A stretch of 5,537 bases of DNA from Aquificaceae bacterium. Lineage in GTDB: Bacteria; Aquificota; Aquificia; Aquificales; Aquificaceae. Both the position numbers and the translations under genes were made by a program. The notes under the pieces were generated by a model, which saw only the letters and a list, made by a program, of their open reading frames with translations, did no database searches and was not told the DNA's origin. Shown piece after piece: positions 1 to 5,537 of the stretch. The number at the start of each line of letters is the position of its first letter. Position 1 is the first letter of the stretch. The DNA lies in assembly GCA_015487835.1 (NCBI GenBank), contig WFOY01000241.1:1-5537 (forward strand), given 5' to 3'.

Positions 1-5
1 ATCCC

Positions 6-14
6 AGGAGGTGG
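6..14 (+). promoter_or_regulatory. Shine-Dalgarno site of acs
   Basis: The sequence AGGAGGTGG ends 4 bases before the ATG at 19. It is a near-perfect complement of the 3' end of 16S rRNA (AGGAGGTGA core), so it fixes the acs start at 19. No promoter can be judged because only 18 upstream bases are in the window. Confidence 0.85.
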
Positions 15-18
15 AGAT

Positions 19-1920
19 ATGGCTGAGCAGGAGAAGGCCGAGGTTCTCCTCAAAGTAAAGGAGAAGTATGAACCTCCAAAGGATATAGTGGAGAGGGCCT
101 GGATAAAGGATTACGAGTCCCTCTACGAGGAGTCTGTAAAGGACAGGGAAGGTTTCTGGGCCAAGGTGGCGGAGGAGCTACACTGGTTCAAGAAATGGGA
201 CAAGGTCCTTGAGTGGAACTTCCCCTACGCAAAGTGGTTCGTAGGAGGGAAGACAAACATAACCTACAACTGCCTCGACAGGCACGTTAAGAACGGGAAG
301 AGGAACAAGGTGGCTTACATATACATAGATGAGGACAACAGGGAGAAGAAGATCACCTACGGAGAACTGCTCGAGCTTGTCTGCAGGATAGCCAACGGGC
401 TAAAGTCCCTTGGTGTCAAGAAGGGTGACAGGGTCTCCATATACATGCCCAACACCATAGAGGCCGTGGCCACCATGCTCGCCTGCGCCAGGATAGGGGC
501 CATACACAGCGTGGTGTTCGCGGGCTTTTCGGAAGGTGCCCTAAGGACAAGGATAGAGGACGCAAAGGCTAAGGTTGTGGTTACAGCCAGCTACACCAAG
601 AGGAGGGGGAAGAGGATAGACCTCCTGCCTACGGTCCAGAAGGCTATAGACGGTCTCGACTTCGTCGAGAAGATCGTCGTCTGGGACAGGGACGGGGACA
701 CCCTCACAGAGGACATGGGGGACATGTTCGTGAACTTCGAGGAGATGGTGAAGAAGGCTGATCCCTTCTGCGAGCCTGAGTCTATGGACGCGGAGGACCC
801 ACTGTTCATACTCTACACCTCGGGGACCACAGGGAAGCCTAAGGGTGTTCTCCACACGACGGGTGGTTACATGGTCCAGACCTACTTCACCTCAAAGGTG
901 GTCTTCGACCTCCACGAGGACGACGTCTTCTGGTGCACGGCGGACATAGGCTGGATAACGGGGCACTCCTACATAGTCTACGGGATACTCGCCAACGGCG
1001 TGACCTCACTCATAGTCGAGGGAGCTCCCGACTACCCCGACCCTGGAAGGTGGTGGAGCTACGTGGAGAAGTACAGGGTGAACGTCTTTTACACTGCGCC
1101 GACGGCCATAAGGATGTTCATGAGGTACGGTGAGGAGTGGCCCGCCAAGTACGATCTCTCCTCTCTCAGGATCCTCGGGTCGGTGGGAGAGCCCATAAAC
1201 CCCGAGGCCTGGCACTGGTATTACAAGAATATCGGACGGGAGAAGTGCGTGATCGTGGATACCTGGTGGCAGACGGAGACCGGGGCCCACATGATAACGA
1301 CGGTTCCCTCCTACCCTGCCAAGCCCGGGAAGGCGGGGAAACCTATGTTCTCCGTCGAGGTGGAGATAGTGGACAAGGACGGGAAAAAGCTCCCGCCCGA
1401 CACGGTCGGCTTCCTGGTTATAAAGACACCCTGGCCCTCCATGCTGAGAACCTGCTGGGGAGAGCCCGAGAGGTACGAGAAGTACTGGAACACCATACCT
1501 GGAGTTTACTTCGCTGGGGACCTGGCCTCTTACGATGAAGAGGGCTACATAATGATCCTTGGAAGGGCTGACGACGTCATAAACGTCGCAGGACACAGGA
1601 TAGGAACCATGGAGGTGGAGAGTGCCCTTGTGGACCACCCCTCGGTGGCCGAGGCGGCAGTCATAGGCAAACCCCACGAGGTTAAGGGTGAGTCCATAAA
1701 GGCCTTCGTCATCCTCAAGAGGGGTGTGGAACCTTCGGACAAGCTGGTGGAAGAACTCAAGCTCCACGTGAGGAACATCTTGGGGGCGATAGCCGTGCCG
1801 GACGAGATAGAGTTCGTCGAGAAGCTGCCAAAGACGAGGAGCGGAAAGATAATGAGGAGAGTCCTCAAAGCCCAGGAGCTCGGACTGGACGTGGGGGACG
1901 TCTCCACCTTAGAGGACTGA
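19..1920 (+). CDS. acs: acetyl-CoA synthetase (AMP-forming)
   Basis: Cytoplasmic enzyme converting acetate, ATP and CoA to acetyl-CoA, AMP and PPi through acetyl-AMP (ANL adenylating superfamily). At 633 residues it is close to the roughly 650 usual for Acs. Residues about 24-80 form the Acs N-terminal domain. The ATP/phosphate loop is YTSGTTGKPKG at 266-276, preceding HTTGGY. The motif TADIGWITGHSY follows near 308, GSVGEPINPEAW near 390, and DTWWQTETG at 414-422. The second Trp of that motif (417) matches the residue that restricts the acyl pocket to acetate/propionate in characterised Acs. The hinge region GRADDVINVAGHR starts at 515. The C-terminal KTRSGKIMRR has the catalytic lysine at 610, the site acetylated in bacterial Acs; whether this protein is so regulated is unknown. 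The start is set by the strong ribosome site. The last 12 bases overlap livF on the other strand. Propionyl-CoA synthetase is the main alternative, but the motifs favour Acs. Confidence 0.95.
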   Translation: MAEQEKAEVLLKVKEKYEPPKDIVERAWIKDYESLYEESVKDREGFWAKVAEELHWFKKWDKVLEWNFPYAKWFVGGKTNITYNCLDRHVKNGKRNKVAYIYIDEDNREKKITYGELLELVCRIANGLKSLGVKKGDRVSIYMPNTIEAVATMLACARIGAIHSVVFAGFSEGALRTRIEDAKAKVVVTASYTKRRGKRIDLLPTVQKAIDGLDFVEKIVVWDRDGDTLTEDMGDMFVNFEEMVKKADPFCEPESMDAEDPLFILYTSGTTGKPKGVLHTTGGYMVQTYFTSKVVFDLHEDDVFWCTADIGWITGHSYIVYGILANGVTSLIVEGAPDYPDPGRWWSYVEKYRVNVFYTAPTAIRMFMRYGEEWPAKYDLSSLRILGSVGEPINPEAWHWYYKNIGREKCVIVDTWWQTETGAHMITTVPSYPAKPGKAGKPMFSVEVEIVDKDGKKLPPDTVGFLVIKTPWPSMLRTCWGEPERYEKYWNTIPGVYFAGDLASYDEEGYIMILGRADDVINVAGHRIGTMEVESALVDHPSVAEAAVIGKPHEVKGESIKAFVILKRGVEPSDKLVEELKLHVRNILGAIAVPDEIEFVEKLPKTRSGKIMRRVLKAQELGLDVGDVSTLED

Positions 1921-2619
1921 GAGGTAGGTCTTCCTTATAGAGTCTCTCCGGAGGAGGTCCTCGGACCTCCCCTCGTCCACTATCTCCCCCAGGTCGAACA
2001 CGTACGCCCTGTCCGATATGTCGAGGGCTAAGGACACCTCCTGCTCTACCACGATCATGGATACGCCTTCCTCTTCCCTTATCCTCAGCAGTACGTCCGC
2101 TATCTTGGTAACCACGGCAGGAGCGAGGCCCAAGGAGAGCTCGTCTATCATGAGGAGCTTGGGGTTACTCATCAGGGCCCTCCCTATGGAGAGCATCTGC
2201 TGCTGGCCTCCCGAAAGGTCCCCCGCCAGATCCTTCCTCTTCCTGTAGAGGTCTGGAAAGTAGGTGTAGACCTTTTCAAGGTTCTCCTTGGATCTCTCCC
2301 TGTTCGTCCAGGCACCAAGGAGGAGGTTCTCTTCGACGGTCATGCCCAGAAAGAGCTTCCTTCCCTCAGCGGCGAGGGCCATACCCCTCCTCACCCTCTC
2401 CTCAGGGGGGAGGTCCTCTATGTGGTGGTCCATGTACTTTAGGGTCCCTCCCCAGGGCTTCAAGGTCCCTATGAGGACCTTGAGGAAGGTGCTCTTGCCT
2501 GACCCGTTGGATCCGAATATGGCCACCACCTCCTCCTCGTTCACGTGCATGCTTACAGATCTCAGGACCTGGACGTCCCCGTAACCCGCCTCCAGGTCGG
2601 ATACCTCAAGGACCCTCAT
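1909..2619 (-). CDS. livF: branched-chain amino acid-type ABC transporter, ATP-binding protein LivF
   Basis: One of the two cytoplasmic ATPases powering the HAAT-family importer, expected to pair with LivG under the LivH/LivM channel. The 236 residues match the normal LivF length. Walker A is GSNGSGKST at 36-44. The LivF-type segment AEGRKLF is at 84-90, where most LivF read PEGRR. The ABC signature is LSGGQQQM at 135-142, Walker B is LLMIDE at 155-160, followed by LSLGLAP. The switch region is VVEQEV at 190-195, with Gln where most ABC ATPases have His. The Gln is usual for LivF, whereas LivG keeps the His. Leu161 replaces the Pro usually found after the catalytic Glu160. The ATG at 2619 lies inside the end of livG (14-base overlap) and has a ribosome site. 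The stop codon lies inside acs on the opposite strand. Last gene of the operon. Confidence 0.94.
   Translation of the reverse strand: MRVLEVSDLEAGYGDVQVLRSVSMHVNEEEVVAIFGSNGSGKSTFLKVLIGTLKPWGGTLKYMDHHIEDLPPEERVRRGMALAAEGRKLFLGMTVEENLLLGAWTNRERSKENLEKVYTYFPDLYRKRKDLAGDLSGGQQQMLSIGRALMSNPKLLMIDELSLGLAPAVVTKIADVLLRIREEEGVSMIVVEQEVSLALDISDRAYVFDLGEIVDEGRSEDLLRRDSIRKTYLSVL
1953..1970. repeat. perfect inverted repeat (hairpin) inside livF, 3' of acs
   Basis: GGAGGTCC and GGACCTCC form perfect 8-base arms separated by TC. In practice this gives a 7-bp GC-rich stem with a 4-base loop. It begins 32 bases after the acs stop and lies within the last 50 or so bases of livF coding sequence. No T-run follows on either strand, so it is not a textbook intrinsic terminator. 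It could stabilise or delimit the acs 3' end, or be a by-product of Arg/Glu/Asp/Leu codons in livF. Confidence 0.45.
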
Positions 2620-3337
2620 ACCTCTCCCCTAAGTAAGCCTTCACAACCTCCCTACTCTCGGCCATACCCTCCGGCGGTCCCTCGTATATTATCCTCCCCT
2701 CGCTGAGGACTATGACCCTCCTCGTTATCTGGAAGAGGGCCTTGAGGACGTGTTCCACGAGTATGATGGCCACCCCTGTCTCCGAGTGCAGGGTCTTAAG
2801 GAGGTCGAGGATCTCCCTTATGGATACAGGGTTCAGCCCTGCGAAGACCTCGTCCAGAAGAAGGACCTTGGGCTGTAGTGCTAAGGCCCTTGCGAGCTCG
2901 AGCCTCTTCCTCTGGGCGAGGGAGAGACCGCCAGCCCTCCTGTCCTTCATCTCGATGAGGCCCACCATGCTGAGTATCTCCTCAGCCCTGTCCCTGTCCG
3001 ATCCGGGCCCCCCGTAGTGGAGTGGTATCATGACGTTCTCGAGGACCGTCAGGTTCGAGAAGATCCTTGTTATCTGGAAGGTTCTCCCTATGCCCATCTT
3101 GGCCCTGAGGTGAGGTCTCAGCCCGTCTATGGGCCTTCCCATGAAGAGAACCGTCCCCGAGTCCTGCCTCACTATGCCGCTGAGGATGTTAAGGAGTGTG
3201 GTCTTACCGGACCCGTTCGGCCCAACTATGCCGAGGATCTCACCCTCCCCAAGGGTGAAGCTCACACCGTCCAGGGCCCGGTTCCCTCCGAAGCTCTTTG
3301 AAACCTCCTCCACCACCAGCAAGCTCATCTCCTCCAT
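2606..3337 (-). CDS. livG: branched-chain amino acid-type ABC transporter, ATP-binding protein LivG
   Basis: Second ATPase subunit of the importer, partner of LivF. It has 243 residues, slightly shorter than the roughly 255 of E. coli LivG. Walker A is GPNGSGKTT at 39-47, the Q-loop is GRTFQ at 84-88, Walker B is VLLLDE at 158-163, followed by VFAGLNP, and the switch His is in LVEHV (His196). The signature reads LSLAQRKRLELAR (138-150) instead of LSGGQ. With DEV after Walker B, this places it in a recognised LivG branch with variant signatures. The start is ambiguous. The ATG at 3337 has no clear ribosome site. The ATG at 3328 gives MSLLVVEEVSKSFGG, which looks like ordinary LivG N-termini and makes an ATGA overlap with livM, but its GGAGG is only 2 bases away. 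The family N-terminus favours 3328; the longer form is listed. The 3' end overlaps livF by 14 bases. Confidence 0.93.
   Translation of the reverse strand: MEEMSLLVVEEVSKSFGGNRALDGVSFTLGEGEILGIVGPNGSGKTTLLNILSGIVRQDSGTVLFMGRPIDGLRPHLRAKMGIGRTFQITRIFSNLTVLENVMIPLHYGGPGSDRDRAEEILSMVGLIEMKDRRAGGLSLAQRKRLELARALALQPKVLLLDEVFAGLNPVSIREILDLLKTLHSETGVAIILVEHVLKALFQITRRVIVLSEGRIIYEGPPEGMAESREVVKAYLGERYEGP
2624..2630 (-). promoter_or_regulatory. ribosome binding site of livF
   Basis: On the minus strand AGGGGAG lies 4 bases before the livF ATG, within the last codons of livG (Leu-Gly-Glu-Arg). It supports the ATG at 2619 as the start and coupling of livF translation to livG. Confidence 0.55.
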
Positions 3338-4227
3338 ATACCACTTGGTATGATAAGCACGATGAGGACTATGAGAAGTCCCAAGATAAGCCCGTGGACC
3401 TTAGGAAACTGACCCCACAGGACCTCTGAGAGGATCTCGAGGAGGAAGGCACCCACCAAGGGTCCCCCAACTGTCCCCAGACCTCCGATCAGCAGGGCCA
3501 CGAAGACCTTAACCGAGAGCAGAGGGTCGAACATGGAGGTAGGGTCTATGTAGGTTATCCAGTAGGCGTATATCCCCCCTGCGAAGCCGGTTATAAGGGC
3601 CATGACCGAGAAGGAGATGCTCTTGAAGATCACCGTGTTCACCCCGAGGGTCTCGGCAGCTACCTCGTCCTCCCTTATAGCCTTGAGGGCGTAACCGAAG
3701 GTTGACTTATCTATGTAAGCGTTCAGGAGGAAGGAGAAAAGGGTCAGTGCCCAGAACATGTAAAAGAAGACAAGGTAACCACCCGGACCCCTGTAGATGG
3801 GGAGGTTTATACCCTGGGCTCCCCCCGTGAACTCCAAGTTGGCCACGAACTCCCCGAGGGCGAGCTGGAGTGCCAGGGTCGTTATGGCAAAGTAGTGGCT
3901 TTTGAGCCTCATCAGGGGAGGGGCTATGATCAAGGCGAGGAGGGCCGCAAAGAGAGCACCTGCCGGCAGTGAGACCCAGAAGGGCATCCCGTAGTTCTTC
4001 ATAAGGACGGCGGTGGTGTAGCCCCCTATACCGAAGAAGGCTATGCAGCCGAAGGCAGGGTAGCCCGTGTACCCGAGGAGTATATTCTGGGCGAGGGCGA
4101 GGGAGGATATCATCAGCGCGGAGGTCAGGACCCTCTCCCAGTACTGGGTAAGCAGAGGGGGGAAGATAAGAAGGACCAAAAGCAGTACAAGGAGTATCCT
4201 CTCAGGTCTCCCCATAGTACTTACCAC
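3325..4227 (-). CDS. livM: branched-chain amino acid-type ABC transporter, permease LivM
   Basis: Inner (cytoplasmic) membrane channel subunit that pairs with LivH. The 300 residues are rich in hydrophobic helices, for example about 11-26, 33-51, 56-76, 83-102, 151-171 and 203-223, with a last one near 278-295. LivM hallmarks are NILLGYTG (48-55), the following AFFGIGGYTTA, RLKSHYFAITTLAL (107-120) and TGGAQGI (134-140). The cytoplasmic EAA-type loop that docks on the ATPases is ALKAIREDEVAAETLG (180-195). GGLGTVGGPLVGAF near 247-260 completes the pattern. The listed start is GTG at 4227, preceded by GAGAGG at an 8-base spacing. The ATG at 4215 (protein beginning MGRPERILL, 296 residues) is also preceded by a GGGTGG at 8 bases and is an equally good or better start. 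It overlaps livH by 26 or 14 bases, and its own stop overlaps livG. Confidence 0.94.
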   Translation of the reverse strand: MVSTMGRPERILLVLLLVLLIFPPLLTQYWERVLTSALMISSLALAQNILLGYTGYPAFGCIAFFGIGGYTTAVLMKNYGMPFWVSLPAGALFAALLALIIAPPLMRLKSHYFAITTLALQLALGEFVANLEFTGGAQGINLPIYRGPGGYLVFFYMFWALTLFSFLLNAYIDKSTFGYALKAIREDEVAAETLGVNTVIFKSISFSVMALITGFAGGIYAYWITYIDPTSMFDPLLSVKVFVALLIGGLGTVGGPLVGAFLLEILSEVLWGQFPKVHGLILGLLIVLIVLIIPSGIWRR

Positions 4228-5077
4228 CCAGCAGTCCTCTCGGTCTAAGTAGTAGGAAGAGGAACATGGCTATCAACGAGGCGAAGAACTTCCAGCCCTC
4301 ACCTAAGTAGAAGGCGGTGAAGACCTCGAGGAACCCGAGGAAAAGACCCCCTGCGAGGGCACTCTCCACCCTGCCAAGACCCCCCACTATGCTAACGAGG
4401 AAGGCCTTGACCGTCAGCATGCCTCCGTCGAAGGGGGTGAAGCCCTGGAGCACACCGTAGAGGTTACCAGAAGAAAGGGCTATACCTGTCCCAAGCCCTG
4501 AGGTGATCAGAAAGACCCTCGTCGGAGATATCCCCACTATCTGGGCACCTTCCCTGTCGAGGGCCACCGCCCTTATGGACCTGCCCGTCCAGGTTCTCTG
4601 AAGGAGTAGGTAAACGGACCCTGTGAGAACCAGGGAGAGGAGGAAAACCGCCACCTTCACCTCGGTTACGACCAGAGGGCCGAGTATGAAGCTCCTCTCA
4701 GCGTAGGGGACGTCTATGGACCTCACATCTGCCCTGAATACGAGGTTGAGCAAATTGGCGAGGAATATGTCGAGTCCGAAGGTGAGGATAAGGACCATGA
4801 AGGGCTCGAGCCTCATTACCCTGTCTATGAGGACCCTCTGGGTGAGGAGTCCCAGGAGAAAGCCAGCCCCGAAGGAGACGGGAAGGGAGAGGATAGGGTC
4901 GATACCCAGGTAAGTGTAAAGAGAGTAAGCGAGATAAGACCCTAAGAGTATGTAGCTCCCGTAGGCCAGGTTGATTATGTTCAGGACGCCCCATGTGAGG
5001 GAGAACCCCAGGGACATAAAGGCGTAGAAGGCCCCCAAAAGCAGGGACTCAAGGATGAGCTGGGGTATTATGTCCAT
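4202..5077 (-). CDS. livH: branched-chain amino acid-type ABC transporter, permease LivH
   Basis: Membrane channel subunit of the importer, expected to dimerise with LivM. The 291 residues match the family length. The N-terminus carries the LivH signature GAFYAFMSLGFSLTWGVLNIINLAYGS-type run (residues 15-41), with key residues Leu23-Gly24 and Asn33-Ile34-Asn36. It continues with EPFMVLILTFGLDIFLAN (91-108). The EAA-type cytoplasmic loop is TGRSIRAVALDREGAQIVGI (164-183). VSIVGGLGRVESALAGG lies near 228-244. There are about 7-8 predicted hydrophobic segments, including 7-27, 37-57, 62-80, 93-114, 140-160 and one near 265-277 ending in LLLRPRGLLGG. The ATG directly abuts the stop codon of the binding-protein gene (TAG then ATG, no gap). 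A weak GGA lies just upstream, so translation is probably coupled. Confidence 0.94.
   Translation of the reverse strand: MDIIPQLILESLLLGAFYAFMSLGFSLTWGVLNIINLAYGSYILLGSYLAYSLYTYLGIDPILSLPVSFGAGFLLGLLTQRVLIDRVMRLEPFMVLILTFGLDIFLANLLNLVFRADVRSIDVPYAERSFILGPLVVTEVKVAVFLLSLVLTGSVYLLLQRTWTGRSIRAVALDREGAQIVGISPTRVFLITSGLGTGIALSSGNLYGVLQGFTPFDGGMLTVKAFLVSIVGGLGRVESALAGGLFLGFLEVFTAFYLGEGWKFFASLIAMFLFLLLRPRGLLGGKYYGET
4224..4241 (-). promoter_or_regulatory. two candidate ribosome binding sites deciding the livM start
   Basis: On the minus strand GAGAGG (4241-4236) stands 8 bases before the GTG at 4227, and GGGTGG (4229-4224) stands 8 bases before the in-frame ATG at 4215. Both lie inside the 3' end of livH. 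The spacing does not decide between them; the ATG is the stronger initiation codon. Confidence 0.4.
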
Positions 5078-5537
5078 CTACTTCCAGGCGGGCTTGGGGT
5101 ATATAGGGTCAGCTTCCCTGAAGGGATATACGGTAACGGGTTTTCCTCCCTGGATCTGGATCACAGCCATCGGCTTCGTTACTATCTTTCCTGTCTCGTC
5201 GAAGCCTATCACACCGTAGAAGGTCTCTACCTTCATCTTCAGAAGCTCCTCCCTTACCTTCTCCACGTCCAGGGTTCCTGCCCTCTCCAGGGCCATCTGG
5301 AGGACCATGGCTGCTGCGGTCCCACCCGCCGAGTGGTACTCGGGGTCCTCCCCGTACCTCTTCCTGTAGGCCTCTATGTAGCCCTTCGTGTCCCCAAAGA
5401 GAGGGTCCTGGTAGCTGAAGGCCTTGGACCACTGGACGGGTCCGAAGATGTACTCAGCGTCCCTTCCGAGTGCCTTCACGATGGCGGGAACTGGTGGACC
5501 CACAGTCAGGCCGACGAACTTGGGGTTTATCTTGAAC
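5078..5537 (-). CDS. HAAT-family substrate-binding protein, C-terminal part (LivK-like, partial)
   Basis: C-terminal 152 or so residues of an extracytoplasmic type I periplasmic-binding protein that delivers ligand to LivH/LivM. The reading frame stays open to the window edge. The codon at 5503 that might look like a start is an internal GTG, and residues FKINPKFVGLTVG precede it in frame. Hence the gene is truncated by the window, not broken. Family traits are a Tyr-rich FGPVQW segment, YIEAYRKRYGEDPEYHSAGG leading to AAAMVLQMALERAG, a FYGVIGFDETG turn, and the ending DPIYPKPAW, which resembles the YPxPxW tail of many HAAT binding proteins. The signal peptide and most ligand contacts lie outside the window, so the substrate cannot be assigned. 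Branched-chain amino acids are the family default, but amides, urea, aromatic acids and other carboxylates are also known ligands. It appears to be the first visible gene of the operon. Confidence 0.9.
   Translation of the reverse strand, partial: FKINPKFVGLTVGPPVPAIVKALGRDAEYIFGPVQWSKAFSYQDPLFGDTKGYIEAYRKRYGEDPEYHSAGGTAAAMVLQMALERAGTLDVEKVREELLKMKVETFYGVIGFDETGKIVTKPMAVIQIQGGKPVTVYPFREADPIYPKPAWK

Noticed and set aside
541..855. Antisense open frames within acs (541-855 and 591-809)
   Set aside because: They are fully contained in acs, have no family resemblance and no convincing ribosome site, and fit a shadow of purine-rich codons.
1137..1538. Forward open frame of 133 codons in another frame of acs
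   Set aside because: It overlaps conserved acs motifs and the product is low-information Arg/Gly-rich sequence without a domain.
1006..1767. Open frame of 253 codons antisense to acs
   Set aside because: It lies wholly inside a clearly functional acs. Its product has no recognisable domain and is biased to Pro/Gly/His/Arg/Val as expected for a shadow frame. The frame is open because acs codon choice rarely yields stops on the complement.
1921..1985. Intrinsic terminator after acs
   Set aside because: There is a GC-rich inverted repeat at 1953-1970 but no T-run after it on either strand, so it was kept only as a repeat.
2018..3353. Several forward-strand frames (2018-2248, 2288-2584, 2712-3017, 3017-3301, 3129-3353) opposite livF and livG
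   Set aside because: They are complements of the ATPase genes, are Ser/Pro/Arg-rich and lack domains. The opposite strand encodes intact Walker motifs.
5078..5503. A 141-residue complete small protein starting at 5503
   Set aside because: The putative start is an in-frame GTG and the frame continues upstream to the window edge with sensible binding-protein sequence, so it is the C-terminal part of a longer gene.
1..5537. Mobile element, CRISPR array, tRNA, riboswitch, toxin-antitoxin or defence locus
   Set aside because: Coding sequence fills nearly the whole window with conserved housekeeping families. I saw no direct repeat arrays, terminal inverted repeats, tRNA-like cloverleaf or leader region.

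Overview
The window holds one complete forward-strand gene and an almost complete reverse-strand ABC importer operon. There is virtually no non-coding DNA. Positions 19-1920 (+) encode an AMP-forming acetyl-CoA synthetase (Acs). Positions 5537 down to 1909 (-) carry a branched-chain/hydrophobic amino-acid-type (HAAT/Liv) importer in the classic order: substrate-binding protein (livK-like, N-terminal part outside the window), permeases livH and livM, then ATPases livG and livF.

The liv genes are packed as a translationally coupled unit. The livK-like stop directly abuts the livH start. livH/livM, livM/livG and livG/livF overlap by up to 26, 13 and 14 bp with the longest starts, or 14, 4 and 14 bp with the alternative starts. 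The operon runs tail-to-tail into acs, and the two coding regions overlap by 12 bp, so neither has a 3' untranslated spacer or room for a dedicated terminator. The only stretch outside coding sequence is bases 1-18, which holds a strong ribosome binding site for acs.

The importer would bind a small ligand outside the cytoplasmic membrane (livK-like), pass it through the LivH/LivM channel and use LivG/LivF ATP hydrolysis as the motor. Acs activates acetate (possibly also propionate) to the acyl-CoA via an acyl-AMP. Both functions suit a heterotroph or mixotroph that takes up amino acids or organic acids. The genes are convergent rather than co-transcribed, so a functional link is only suggestive.

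The organism cannot be named from this sequence. Arginine is encoded almost entirely by AGG/AGA, isoleucine very often by ATA, the sense strand is purine-rich, and GC is moderate to fairly high (mid-50s percent by eye). This points to a thermophilic archaeon or thermophilic bacterium. The ribosome binding site GGAGGTG fits either domain. I found no mobile elements, RNA genes, CRISPR arrays or defence genes, and no evidence of a previously undescribed system. The points worth a second look are small-scale: the in-register convergent overlap, a hairpin near the acs 3' end, start-codon choices, and non-canonical ATPase motifs.
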